From NCBI GenBank assembly GCA_003427395.1, contig BFEA01000563.1, positions 718,818 through 755,295 of the forward strand: a stretch of DNA of 36,478 nucleotides. Direction: 5' to 3'. Shown here in pieces: positions 1-8,193 of the stretch. The first letter of the stretch is position 1, and every line of letters starts with the position of its first letter. Under the pieces are notes generated by a model. It was not told the origin of the DNA and searched no databases. It saw only the letters and a program-made list of their open reading frames with translations. Source of the DNA: Chara braunii (taxonomy: Eukaryota > Streptophyta > Charophyceae > Charales > Characeae). Both the position numbers and the translations under genes were made by a program.

Positions 1-41
<41 letters not shown>

Positions 42-63
42 CTTTTTCTTTTTCTTTTCTTTT
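1..63. repeat. Poly(T)/T-rich tract at window edge
   Basis: The first 40 bases are all T, followed by T runs broken by single C or G. Read on the minus strand this is an A-rich tail, so it could be the 3' end of a minus-strand retroelement whose body lies to the right, or simply a homopolymer repeat. No target duplication can be tested because the window starts here. Confidence 0.9.
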
Positions 64-708
64 GCTGGCATGTGAGCGACATTGCATGTGTCGCCAATGT
101 TTTCAGGAGGCTGTCATGGAGATGAAGTCTCTCTAGTGCATGGACTGGACTATCGCCGGTTCCATCACCTGCCTCATGTTCTCTGTTCATGTCCCAGATG
201 TAACGCTGGACCCCCTCTGGCTGCACCCATAATTGGACGTCCTCCATTCTCACCACACAAGGAGCAGACACAAGAGCCTGAGGTAGAAAACATGCTCTCA
301 CATGAACCACCATCAGTGCGCAGTGCTGAAAGCAGCTCGCCGCCAGGGCGAGCATTTGCAGGCCAGATCTTGCAACAGCTAAACACCCTTACCTTGGATC
401 AGGCCCCGCCGCCCCGTCAACGCCTGTTTGTAGACAAGGCAATGTTACCTGCAGAACCCCAAGGAACTTGCTCGATGCTGCACTGTGATGACCACCTCAT
501 GTTTGGCTAGCATGTGTTCGGCATTCTGTGTCGTGAGGACTACGAGGCTATGTAGCCCATGCAAGTTTTTTTTATTTAAATCCCCCCTATGATGGCAGTC
601 AACGTTGTACTCATGTATGGCACTCTGACATGACATGTCCTACTTGGAGACAGGCTGGAACGGCAATGCCTGTACGATTGCCGTCGGTGTGCCACAGCCA
701 CGTAGCCT
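64..708. other. Unassigned stretch, no recognised gene
   Basis: A 142-codon open frame on the plus strand (82-510) starts with ATG and encodes a Cys- and Pro-rich protein I do not recognise. It has no transmembrane segment or known motif that I can see. Because the neighbouring poly(T) could be a minus-strand tail, the stretch may be part of an unidentified non-autonomous retroelement. Treat the open frame as unproven. Confidence 0.3.
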
Positions 709-782
709 GTGAGCGTGTGTGCGTGCGTGTGAGCATGTGTGTGTGCGTGTGAGCATGTGTGCGTGCGTGAGTGTGAGTGTTT
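709..782. repeat. GT-rich microsatellite
   Basis: Imperfect GT/GC dinucleotide repeat with a longer sub-period: the motif gtgagcatgtgtg recurs about every 24 bases. Alternating purine-pyrimidine sequence of this kind can adopt left-handed DNA, but no function is implied. Confidence 0.85.
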
Positions 783-790
783 GTAGCCGT

Positions 791-807
791 GGGGGTGGGT
801 GGGTGGG
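791..807 (+). other. G-quadruplex motif
   Basis: GGGGGTGGGTGGGTGGG: four G runs of at least three separated by single T residues, the tightest canonical parallel quadruplex pattern. It follows directly on the GT microsatellite. Confidence 0.7.
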
Positions 808-840
808 TGTGCGTAGGTGACCTGATCGTCATTTCATCTC

Positions 841-1148
841 TTGAACTGCCAGGTATCAATTCTAGCAGATTGGTTTTCTCTGGCAAGTGTGTCACATGAT
901 TCCGGTCGTGTGCACTCGCATCTGGCCCTTCATAATCTCCTTTTGATCTTGCTATGCTTTTCAGAATGCTGCATCGTGTTTCACCTGCGGTTTCACCTGC
1001 TTCCGCTTTTTGTCCTCTTTTCTCCCTTTGCGCCTCGCAGTGACGGCTAACCCTGCTGCTCACTTACAACGGAAAAATCAACTGACCCCCCCACCAAAAA
1101 AAAGAGAAGTAAAAAATCAACTGAGAAGAATCTGACATGAGCCTGCTT

Positions 1149-1149
<1 letters not shown>
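841..1149. other. Unassigned stretch between repeats
   Basis: Pyrimidine-rich on the plus strand, with short open frames on both strands. I see no recognisable coding signature, promoter or RNA gene. Confidence 0.3.

Positions 1150-1184
<35 letters not shown>
1150..1184. repeat. Poly(C) tract
   Basis: An uninterrupted run of 35 C residues (poly(G) on the minus strand). Long C runs can form i-motif or quadruplex structures and are error-prone to sequence, so the exact length is doubtful. Confidence 0.9.
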
Positions 1185-1256
1185 TGTCCTTGTCTCTTGC
1201 TTGTGGGGTCGAACAGAGTGCCCCAGGCCACCTTCACTCACCTTATTCCTCCTACC

Positions 1257-1424
1257 TACCCTCTTCACCCAAATAGAACGCCCGGTCATTATAGCTGTAC
1301 TTGGGGCTACTTTCAGTCTACATGCAGCAATGATGACTGGGCTCCGCTATAGTTGTATTTGGGGCAACTTTCAGTCTAGATACAGTAAGAATGACTGGGT
1401 GTTCTATTCGGGTGACGACGGTAG
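1257..1424. repeat. Foldback repeat, copy A (internally duplicated)
   Basis: The left arm reads ...TCTTCACCCAAATAGAACG then CCCGGTCATTATAGCTGTA. The right arm ends ...GACTGGGTGTTCTATT then CGGGTGACGACGG, which is its inverse complement with a few mismatches. The family loop contains TTGGGGCAACTTTCAGTCTA. In this copy the loop and right-arm section is tandemly duplicated with a 58-bp period (GGGGC at 1303 and 1361). The same unit recurs at 2806-2915 and 3058-3170. No coding capacity; it behaves like a small MITE or foldback element. Confidence 0.75.
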
Positions 1425-1614
1425 TGCTGTTACATTCTCGAGCATGCATGCGTATGCACACTGACATCCCTTAGAAAGTGTGAAATTTCTTTTTTCGAAA
1501 AATGGAATCGAGTCTTATCAAGAACATAACAGCATGCCGATAATTCGTAGTGTCTCAAGTTTGTATTTGTGTGACTGGAACATCCTCACCACCCTTCTTT
1601 CCTCATGCACCTTT

Positions 1615-2200
1615 GCGATGTGCTCTCCTCCTCCTCCTCTTCCGCTGCCGCCGCCGCCGCCGCTGCCGTCAACCTCGCCAACCCCTCATTCTTCTCCCTT
1701 CTGCTGCTGCTGCCACTGCTTCTGCTCCTGCAATGCATTTGCTTCTGTCTCTTCTCCTGCAATGCATTTGCTTCTGTCTCTTCTCCTGCAATGCAGTGTT
1801 TATCTTCTCGAGGGACCAGCTATGCGATGTGCTCTCCTCCTCCTCCTCCTCCTCCTCCTCCTCCTCCGCGACCGCCGCTGCCGCCGCCTCATTCTTCTTC
1901 CTTCTCCTGCTGCTGATGACACTGCTTCTGCTCCTGCTGCTGCTCCTGCAATGCATTTCGCTCTCTCTTCTCCTGCAATACAAGGTTTTATCTTCTCGAA
2001 GGAGTAAACCACCCTTCCTTCCTCATCCACCTTTGCGATGTGCTCTCCTCCTCCTCCTCCTCCTCCTCCTCCTCTGCCGCTGCCACCTCCTCATTCTTCT
2101 TCCTTCGCCTGCTGCTGCTGCAACTGCTTCTGCAGCTCTGCTCCTGGTCTGTCTCTTCTGCTGCAATACGGTTTCTATCTTCTAGAAGGACTAGCAAGTG
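1615..2200. repeat. Higher-order ~210-bp tandem repeat of CTC/CTG/CCG triplets
   Basis: Three units each begin with GCGATGTGCTCTCCTCCTCC, at about 1615, 1823 and 2035, so the higher-order period is roughly 210 bp. Within units there are (CTC)n, (CTG)n and (CCG)n tracts. The first unit also holds a 29-bp sub-repeat beginning CCTGCAATGCATTTGC at about 1728, 1757 and 1786. Open frames here on both strands are poly-Leu/Ser or poly-Glu/Arg artefacts of the triplets. Confidence 0.8.
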
Positions 2201-2805
2201 CTTGATGACTAAGTTGTTATGACACCGCAGCCTCTTTGGCTCCTGACATTGCTAACACCCATGCTCCATGGATATCATTAATCTTTCTTGTCTTCTTCCA
2301 CTTCTCCTTCTGCGGCTGTTGCTGCTGCTTCCCTTCCTTCTGTTGATGCTGCTTCGCCATCACCCGCAGGCTAGCTGGTTCACCGAAGTGCTCTTCCGCA
2401 TCGGCTGCATCTCCCTGGTCTGATCCCTCCTCTTTCGCCTCTTCGTCCCCTTGCTATGTATTCTCTTCATCAGTTATTTTTCGTGCACGGTTGTCAGGGA
2501 GTGTCCATTGGTTGGAGCTATCACATCCCTCCCCTTTGCTCCTCCTCCCCATCTGTCACTAGCAGGACTTATTTTTCTGTTCTTCTTCCTACCTCGACCC
2601 GAACCCCCCCACCCACCCACCCACTCCTGCTAATGCTCCTCCGAACCATGCTTCCCCCCAATTTACACTGCTCCCAACCCCATAAGTCTCCCCCCCCCCT
2701 GACTCCCCTTCATGCCATTGTCCTTCTCCAGGCATCCTGCACTGCAAACGCAGCCACGTGCATGCTGTACTCACACCACTGCCTGCTTTTCAAGAGCTCT
2801 CATCG
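2201..2805. other. Pyrimidine-rich unassigned stretch with minus-strand G-quadruplex motif
   Basis: C/T-rich sequence without a recognisable gene. At 2604-2622 the plus strand has CCCCCCC-A-CCC-A-CCC-A-CCC, so the minus strand carries a canonical single-nucleotide-loop G-quadruplex motif. A C8 run follows near 2690. A long open frame across 2456-3220 looks compositional and runs straight through two foldback repeats, so I do not call it a gene. Confidence 0.4.
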
Positions 2806-2915
2806 CTACTGTCTTCACCCGATGGAACGCCCATTCATTATAGCCGTATTTGGTACAACTTTCAGTCTGGATACGACGATAATGACCAGCCGTCTTATTC
2901 AGCAGCGGAAGACTA
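2806..2915. repeat. Foldback repeat, copy B
   Basis: Left arm CTGTCTTCACCCGATGGAAC then GCCCATTCATTATAGCCGTAT. Loop TTGGTACAACTTTCAGTCTG. Right arm GATACGACGATAATGACCAG followed by a degenerate CCGTCTTATT. It matches copies A and C along its whole length but its right outer arm has decayed. Confidence 0.7.
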
Positions 2916-3057
2916 TAGCTATCCCCCTCAACCTGCCCAGGCTGCCCCTAACCTCTTTACCCTCCTTGCTTCTGTCCTTCAGTCCAGGCACCGTGCCGAT
3001 GCAAACAAGAGAGAGGACTCACGCTCGGCTACACAATCACCTCTGTAGTTTGGAACT

Positions 3058-3170
3058 CTACCATCTTCAGCTGACTAGAATGCCCAGACATTATTACTGT
3101 ATTTGGCGCACCTTCCCGTCTAGATTCGGCGATAATGACCAGGCGTTCTATTTAGGTGAAGACGGTAGGC
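3058..3170. repeat. Foldback repeat, copy C (best preserved right arm)
   Basis: About 113 bp. The right arm ATTCGGCGATAATGACCAGG then CGTTCTATTTAGGTGAAGAC is the inverse complement of the left arm (CATCTTCAGCTGACTAGAAT then GCCCAGACATTATTACTGTA), giving arms of roughly 48 bp around a short loop. The family consensus arm is approximately CTTCACCCAAATAGAACGCC then YGGTCATTATNGCCGTAT. A single-stranded transcript would fold into one long hairpin. Confidence 0.75.
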
Positions 3171-3704
3171 ATCCATGTAGGAGATGCCTGATATGGCACG
3201 CCTGCAGATTAGGGTGCTGACGACGACGTCTGACATTTGCAAGGCCGTGTATTTCCCTTGGATCAGACAGGCTGAGAGGGCCTGCACCTTGGATCGAGAA
3301 AAAGCGGCATCAAAGCCCTGGATCCACTTCACGAAAATAAGTAAAATAACATTAATTTGACACTTTGAGTGCAACCTGTCGTTAAAGATCTTTCCTCTCC
3401 GGGACGATCAGCATCTCCATATCTGATCCGGAGATTGCTCGGTATTCAATACAGCCACTCGACCCTCTATCGGTGAGAAGCTGTTAGTCATTGCTGATAG
3501 TAGAAGCAGACATCTCTAGCTACTCGAACAGGGAGGCTCCATCTATTAGTGGGGTGGAGAGGACAGACAGTAGGCAAGCGAGGAAGACACATAAGTCCAG
3601 CTTGCGAATCCAAGGACGAAAAGAGAGTGCTTTCAGTGGAGGCTGCAAAGAGAGAAGGGAGGAGGAGGAGTGGACAAAGACGGCTTCTATCCGGTGAATC
3701 TGGA
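3171..3704. other. Unassigned stretch
   Basis: No gene recognised. It contains a partial copy (about 3532-3559, GGAGGCTCCATCTATTAGTG) of the dispersed repeat also found at 4375, 5181 and 6685. Plus-strand purine-rich sequence at 3600-3690 leads into the EF-hand-like remnant that follows. Confidence 0.35.
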
Positions 3705-4147
3705 ATGGATATTGAGAGGCAAGAAGTGCCGGGAGTCGAGGAAGTGTTAAAGCGGATTCGGAACAACTTCGTCTTGTATGCACAACACAATGGTCGCCGC
3801 GAGGTGATACATCATGCCAAGGACGTGCCATTTCTTATCTGAGCTATGCGGCTGAACCCGACTCAAAAGCAAGTACAATTTGTTATGAAGGATATTGGCT
3901 GGCCAGAAGACTTTAACCAGACTGGAGCGAGGCAACACTTTCCAATTGAAAACTGAGGCTACACTTTCCAATTGAAAACTTTGAGAAAGCGATGCTACGG
4001 CTGTTGGTTCCCGTCGGGCCATCGGAGGAGATTGTTGGGGGCATCCATCTTTGTCTGTGGCAGCCGACAAGGCAACCGGTGCAATTTTCTAGGAAGACTA
4101 TGCGGGAGTTTTGGCACAAGATGGATGGAAGGACAGATATTGATTGA
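3705..4147 (+). pseudogene. EF-hand (calmodulin-like) protein remnant, disrupted
   Basis: From ATG at 3705 a frame encodes MDIERQEVPGVEEVLKRIRN, then a stretch ending VPFLI, a TGA at 3840-3842, and in the same frame AMRLNPTQKQVQFVMKDI. The pattern fL-x-RA-x-x-x-NPT-x-x-x-V-x-x-x-x-x-DI is the inter-helix signature of calmodulin and ciliary EF-hand proteins, where Arg occupies the TGA position. CGA to TGA is one CpG transition. FPIENFEKAM then matches the IDFPEF helix start, but a 26-bp tandem duplication (3929-3980) shifts the frame, and the protein continues in the next frame (LRLLVPVGPSEE...) to TGA at 4145. It is intronless throughout, which suggests a processed pseudogene or a damaged single exon. 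Loop calcium ligands are not evident. The family call comes from motifs only; the part after about 3990 is not recognised. Confidence 0.45.
3929..3980 (+). repeat. 26-bp tandem duplication
   Basis: Two adjacent copies of GAGGC[A/T]ACACTTTCCAATTGAAAACT differing at one base. Removing one copy restores the reading frame of the EF-hand-like remnant, so the duplication is younger than that coding sequence. Confidence 0.85.
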
Positions 4148-4374
4148 CAACCCTTGATCACTGAACTTTTGGAAATACGGAAGATTACTCTTTGGCAGCT
4201 GAATTTTGCTTGCTCTCGTTTTTTCGTTTCAAAGTTCACACTCCTTTAATGCTGTTTGCTTCTCGATCGCTTGCTTGCTTGATTGCTGAAGTCGATACCA
4301 ATGCCAGAAAAGGGAGGGGCAATACAATGATTGTTTTGCCTTCTTTCCAGAAATCTTTTTTTTTTTTTAACATA
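4148..4374. other. Unassigned stretch ending in poly(T)
   Basis: No gene seen. A T14 run at 4355-4368 sits just left of the dispersed repeat copy at 4375, the same arrangement as at 6547-6685. On the minus strand that puts an A tail shortly downstream of the repeat. Confidence 0.35.
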
Positions 4375-4430
4375 TGCTCCAGTCTATTCGTGGGGAGCAG
4401 CACGTGCTGGGAACCGGGCCCAGCGTCCCA
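4375..4430 (-). repeat. Dispersed GGTGGGGAGC repeat, copy 1
   Basis: TGCTCCAGTCTATTCGTGGG then GAGCAGCACGTGCTGGGAACC and GGGCCCAGCGTCCCA. About 80% or more of positions match copies at 5181-5239 and 6685-6741. On the minus strand it is followed within about 10 bases by poly(A), so it may be the 3' part of a small minus-strand retroelement. Orientation is tentative. Confidence 0.6.
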
Positions 4431-4675
4431 TATCAAATTGTACAGATCATTGAGAACATTTGAGAACATTTCAGATCATTTGAGATACCGGGGCCATTCC
4501 CCGGCTTCGACTGAGATTAGTCTGTGAATATCTAATGACCTAATAAGGAACTACACATGCAATAGGCTGCCACAGAGGTCCTACGAAAGCTCACAACCCT
4601 CCGGATCCCTAACAAGCCCTTCTACGACTTTCCAACACAGTCTTACTCCCTGCTGAGCTCGTCCAGGCGCCACTA

Positions 4676-4862
4676 TCTTTTTCTTTTTTCTTTTTCTTCT
4701 TCTTTATTTCTTTATTTCTTCTTCATTTAATTTTAACAGGGTGACAGCCTTGAGATATCAGGAATTTCGTTCATCTGGTTGGTTCCATCCGGATTCGAAC
4801 TCAGGTCTGCATTTCAACAACAGTTGATGGGTGTACCACTGTACCAACTGAGCTAATCCCAT
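4676..4862 (-). mobile_element. tRNA-derived SINE
   Basis: The minus strand begins GGGATTAGCTCAGTTGGTAC. It has an A box TAGCTCAGTTGG (plus coordinates 4844-4855) and, about 41 nt further, a B box GAGTTCGAATCC (4791-4802), the internal RNA polymerase III promoter of tRNAs. The acceptor ends do not pair and the T stem has a mismatch, so this is not a working tRNA. A short unrelated body (including GATATCTCAAGGCTGTCACC) follows, then an A/G-rich tail (AAGAAGAAATAAAG...) at the left end. tRNA head, body and A-rich tail are the layout of a tRNA-type SINE, which would depend on LINE machinery such as that found elsewhere in this window. No target duplication was obvious. Confidence 0.65.
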
Positions 4863-5133
4863 TTGTATGAATGGCAGTCTCTTATTACTTATCTATGGAG
4901 TCATTATGAGCACTTCAGAAAGATATGGGGGTGGGGAGCGGGGGACAAAGGAGAAGCAAGGGGGAAAATGAAGCATAATAAAAAAAAAGAGCCAGCTCCT
5001 TCTATTCTGGGGAGTGTCAGTCCGGTCCCTTTTCCACCTGCAAGTCAATAACAGAATTGCGTCACAACTTCACGATTCCCCATGTTACGGCCCGGGGAAC
5101 CCTTAAAAAAAAAAAACAAAAAAAAACAGTGTT
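4863..5133. other. Unassigned stretch with A-rich tracts
   Basis: No gene recognised. It holds an A/G-rich section (4919-4992) and two A runs around 5105-5127 immediately before the hairpin at 5134. Confidence 0.35.
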
Positions 5134-5173
5134 CTTGCTAGGAGAGGTGGTACGAGCACTACCTCCTAGCAAG
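5134..5173. repeat. Long hairpin, 40 nt
   Basis: CTTGCTAGGAG(AG)GTGGT, a loop ACGAGC, then ACTACCTCCTAGCAAG. The outer 11 bp pair perfectly, with a 2-nt bulge before the inner pairs. It lies between an A-rich tract and copy 2 of the dispersed repeat, so it may be the terminal structure of that element. Confidence 0.6.
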
Positions 5174-5180
5174 AGTCCTG

Positions 5181-5239
5181 GGTGCTCCGGTCTGTTGGTG
5201 GGGAGCAGCACCTGCTGGAAAGCGGGTCCAGCGTCCCAC
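5181..5239 (-). repeat. Dispersed GGTGGGGAGC repeat, copy 2
   Basis: GGTGCTCCGGTCTGTTGGTG then GGGAGCAGCACCTGCTGGAA and AGCGGGTCCAGCGTCCCAC. The beginning GGTGCTCC and the inner GGAGCAGCACC are near-inverse, so a short stem is possible. It matches the copies at 4375 and 6685. Confidence 0.6.
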
Positions 5240-5496
5240 TATACATCCGACGGCCTGCCAGCATTGATTGCCCTGTTTCCAGGGGATTGACTGCGCAGGG
5301 TCAATGATACATGTGTTGGACCGCAGCACACTTTGGGGACGGCCCGCCTTAAACCCTGACAGCATTGATTGCTTGAATCTGCCTCGCTCCAGGGAAGGAT
5401 TGACTGTCTGTCAAGCCCATACTCTTTCGAATGTCAAGGCTGGAAGATTCGGAGAAGAGGAATGTCATGTAGGGTAAGTATGCTCAAGAGTATCTT
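5240..5496. other. Unassigned stretch with diverged internal duplication
   Basis: CAGCATTGATTGC occurs at about 5258 and 5361, each time followed by CCAGGG-related sequence and GGATTGACTG, suggesting an old ~100-bp duplication. The phrase CCCGCCTTAAACCCT appears here (about 5342) and again at 5655. No coding signature. Confidence 0.4.
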
Positions 5497-5622
5497 GCCG
5501 CTAGAAATTTAGTATTTACTATTTACACTTTCAATGAAACATACTTCAAGCCATAACCAGCCGCTAGAAATTTAGTATTTACTATTTACCCTTTCAATGA
5601 AACATACTTCAACCCATAACCA
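5497..5622. repeat. 63-bp tandem repeat, two units
   Basis: GCCGCTAGAAATTTAGTATT... starts at 5497 and again at 5560, with two or three mismatches between units. The pair is flanked by inverted sequences: GATTCGGAGAAGAGGAATG on the left (about 5447-5465) and ATCCTCTTCTCCGAAATC on the right (about 5635-5652). Confidence 0.85.
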
Positions 5623-5654
5623 AAAAGGCCTTCAATCCTCTTCTCCGAAATCGT

Positions 5655-5678
5655 CCCGCCTTAAACCCTAAACCCTTG
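5655..5678. repeat. Plant-type telomere-like motif
   Basis: GCCTTAAACCCTAAACCCTT contains overlapping CCCTAAA-type units. It is too short for an interstitial telomere array, but the same kind of sequence recurs at about 6940-6972 and in the LINE 3' region at 22573-22870. Confidence 0.45.
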
Positions 5679-6546
5679 CATGCCCGCCGCTGTCTACAGA
5701 AGCGTGCTCTCGAGGCAGCAGACCGTGAGGACCCTCCATAAAAGAGTTCGTTAATATTATTATAATATTATTTCCTTTGCACAAAAAAAAAAAAGAGGAG
5801 GAAGATCTTTCCACTCCCAAAGTTTCTGACTTTCATGTTTGACATTTTACCCTCCGTAAAATGTTTTTTGACATTTTACAGTCGCATCGTCCTTACCATT
5901 GTTTTTTTTTTTTTATATCCTCCTGGGAACTTACGGTGCACAGAATCGTCACTTCAGTAGGTTAGGACGATGAGTTCGGGACTAGTTGAAGAACTTCGCA
6001 GATTTGAGCTCATCGAAGTTGCTTTGCGAGTTCTGGCATCATGCAGTTCAGCTTTATGCAGTGTGGTAGGTAAAAGAGGCCGAGTCTAGGCTACCGTCTT
6101 CCCCCGAACATTACGCAACCCGATCACGAATGCATACAAGGTATCTTTTTGGGGTTCGTTTCAGCCATAATCAGGGTGCGTTGGTCTCGGGGGAAGTTGG
6201 TAGTCAGAGGCGAGGCACTCTCAGTAGGTTAGCAGAGTTCAGTCCGGTCCCGTTCTGTCCCGTTCAGTCTAGTCTTAGGTAAGTCAGGGGCCCAGTGTCC
6301 CAACAGTCCCAACATTCTGGAAACGTCGAAGGGTGAGAGGCCGAAGCCAGCAGGCTACCGGGTCCATCGGGTCTGCCAGTCCCAAGGGATGGGAGCTGAA
6401 TGGTCACATACAAAAGCAGACCAACAGTTACGTGTCATCATTGATTCCCCATTTGCGCTGACTGCACAAGTGCTATCGCATTGTTGTGTGACGAAGTGAC
6501 GAGCGGGACAAGAACTGAGGCTGAGACCAACATACCTGTAGTGTAT
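5679..6546. other. Unassigned stretch, no gene
   Basis: Contains an A12 run near 5783, small AT palindromes (5755-5775), and a short stem CATTTTAC/GTAAAATG around 5843-5864. I see no open frame with protein-like composition and no RNA gene. Confidence 0.4.
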
Positions 6547-6548
6547 CT

Positions 6549-6623
<75 letters not shown>
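6547..6623. repeat. Poly(T) tract
   Basis: About 75 bases of T with a few C near the left end. On the minus strand this is an A tail about 60 bases after the dispersed repeat copy at 6685-6741, mirroring the arrangement at 4355-4430. Confidence 0.9.
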
Positions 6624-6624
<1 letters not shown>

Positions 6625-6684
6625 TAACAGCCCCGGAGGCAGATTGACGTGCTGGTAGGAGTCGACACATCAAGCTGGTCCTGG

Positions 6685-6741
6685 GGAGGCTCCATCTATT
6701 GGTGGGGAGCTGCACCTACCGGGAAGCAGGCCCAGTGTCCC
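6685..6741 (-). repeat. Dispersed GGTGGGGAGC repeat, copy 3
   Basis: GGAGGCTCCATCTATTGGTG then GGGAGCTGCACCTACCGGGA and AGCAGGCCCAGTGTCCC. It matches copies 1 and 2, and its first 20 bases match the partial copy at 3532-3559. Confidence 0.6.
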
Positions 6742-7240
6742 CTTTACAGAAATTGCAGTTATTGTACAAAGATATATAGGTAACATGTGAGGCGCTTGCT
6801 TGTTCAGCCTACGGACAGGCTGCCTGCTGCCTGATGCGGTCTTACAGAAGATCGTGGCGTGTACCCCTTGGTGTGTGGTGCAGTGTAGCTTATGGCGGCA
6901 TTCAGTTGTGCTCTGTTGTCTCCTAGAATCTGATCCCTTGAAACCTTAAGCCCTTAAACCCTAAAACCCTTGTACCCTTGACCTCTTGGTCGCAGTAACC
7001 CTTTGCACTCTTAATGGCCGCGTGGGCCCTGAAGCCCTGCCCTCCCTCAGTCCCTTCCCACCCTTGAACCCACGGTCCCGTGGCCGTGCTCCGTTGGACC
7101 CGTCAGTCTTCATAGCTCCCACTGTAGGGCATGCCGCAATAGGTCCTCGGTTGTTGCTCCGGTCTTGGTGCCCCTGCTGCTTTCTGTCGCTCCGACCTGC
7201 AGTCGTTCGTCCGGCTCCTGTGTCTGGCACCTTCAGCTGT
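6742..7240. other. Unassigned stretch with degenerate telomere-like run
   Basis: Around 6940-6972 the sequence reads ...CTTAAGCCCTTAAACCCTAA then AACCCTTG, a degenerate CCCTAAA series. The remainder has open frames on both strands of about 85-90 codons with no recognisable motif. Confidence 0.35.
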
Positions 7241-7319
7241 GGGGGGTAGGTGGGGGGGGGGGGGCAAAGGGGGACAGGCGGAGGCTGGGGTGGAAGGGGG
7301 AGAAGGAGGGGGGGGCGGG
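7241..7319 (+). repeat. G-rich tract, multiple quadruplex motifs
   Basis: Runs of 5 to 14 G separated by one to five other bases (for example GGGGGGTAGGTGGGGGG, then GGGGTGGAAGGGGGAG). Many overlapping G-quadruplex patterns are possible. Purine-only composition also suits triplex formation. Confidence 0.8.
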
Positions 7320-7883
7320 TGACGTGAGGGGTCTGTTCAGGGGTTGGTGACTAGAACGAAATTGGACTGAAGGTACGGGACCTGGAAGTCATCCCGAGGT
7401 CGCCTGTGCCAAGTGTGCTCTGTGCGTGATACATGCTCGATCGAGCAATGCATATGGAGCCAAGGATCCGCAAACTGATGAAAACGGCTCAAATGGACAA
7501 TGCAGCGTCAGCAAAGCATCAACAAGCAATGTACATCCAGATACATACAAAATAGCACAATGTAGCGCAACGGAAGACTCAAAGATATGACCTGATCCAT
7601 CAGATACTGACGCAACACCCCATCATACACCACATATGTGAGAGAGAGGGGAGGGACCACATACATGGAAGAAAGGTTCCTCCTTGAGCACGCACATGGA
7701 GAGATACCACAGATGAGGAGATGGGGGAGAGGCGAGACGAAGATGGAGGCGAGGGAGAAGGCCAAGATCGCGATAGCGAAGTCCCAAAAATAGTCTCCCT
7801 GCCGAACGTCCAATCAATGTCTGCCACAGAAATGTCGAATCAGATCCTGGGCCTCATGGCCCGATGTAACCTCTGCCTGAAAC

Positions 7884-7884
<1 letters not shown>
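7320..7884. other. Unassigned stretch
   Basis: No gene recognised. TGCTCGATCGAGCA at 7434-7447 is a 14-bp perfect palindrome. Overlapping short frames on both strands at 7508-7830 show no protein-like motif. Confidence 0.35.
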
Positions 7885-7940
<56 letters not shown>

Positions 7941-8075
7941 AGAAGAAGAAGAAGAAGAAGAAGAAGAAGAAGAAGAAGGAGGAGGAAGAAGGGATGGAGG
8001 GCGAGACTAAGAAGAAGAAGAAGAAGAAGGAGGAGGAGGAAGAAGGGATAGAGGGCGAGACTAAGAAGAAGAAGA
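7885..8075. repeat. (CT)n followed by (GAA)n microsatellites
   Basis: About 53 bases of CT (7885-7937) switch directly to (GAA)n and GGA repeats. The second part includes two longer units containing GAAGAAGGGAT[G/A]GAGGGCGA then GACTAAGAAG, about 66 bp apart. The strand changes abruptly from all-pyrimidine to nearly all-purine. Confidence 0.9.
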
Positions 8076-8107
8076 AGATGTCGTCCTCCTCACTGTCTCA
8101 CCTGCAG

Positions 8108-8155
8108 GTAACTGCCGCCACGTACTAACTGCCGCCGGCGTGTCTCTCTGTGCAG
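8108..8155 (+). other. Candidate 48-nt mini-intron with TACTAAC branch point
   Basis: The upstream side ends CCTGCAG, followed by GTAACTG (5' site), a perfect TACTAAC branch motif (8123-8129), a pyrimidine-rich GTCTCTCTGTGCAG 3' site, then a 32-nt possible exon ending CTCAG and another consensus donor GTAAGT at 8188. The distance from branch A to AG is 27 nt, a normal value. No flanking coding frame is recognised, so this is a signal-only prediction. Confidence 0.3.
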
Positions 8156-8193
8156 GTCGCTGGCTGGAGCCCAGCTATGGTGCTCAGGTAAGT

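Noticed and set aside
1480-2185. Long overlapping open frames (175-211 codons).
   Set aside because: They are poly-Leu, Ser, Pro or Glu products of CTC/CTG/CCG triplet repeats.
2456-3220. 254-codon plus-strand open frame.
   Set aside because: It runs through two non-coding foldback repeats and has C-rich compositional bias with no motif.
4770-4862. Functional tRNA gene on the minus strand.
   Set aside because: A and B boxes are good, but acceptor ends do not pair, the T stem is mismatched and the anticodon arm is ambiguous; the A-rich tail indicates a SINE.
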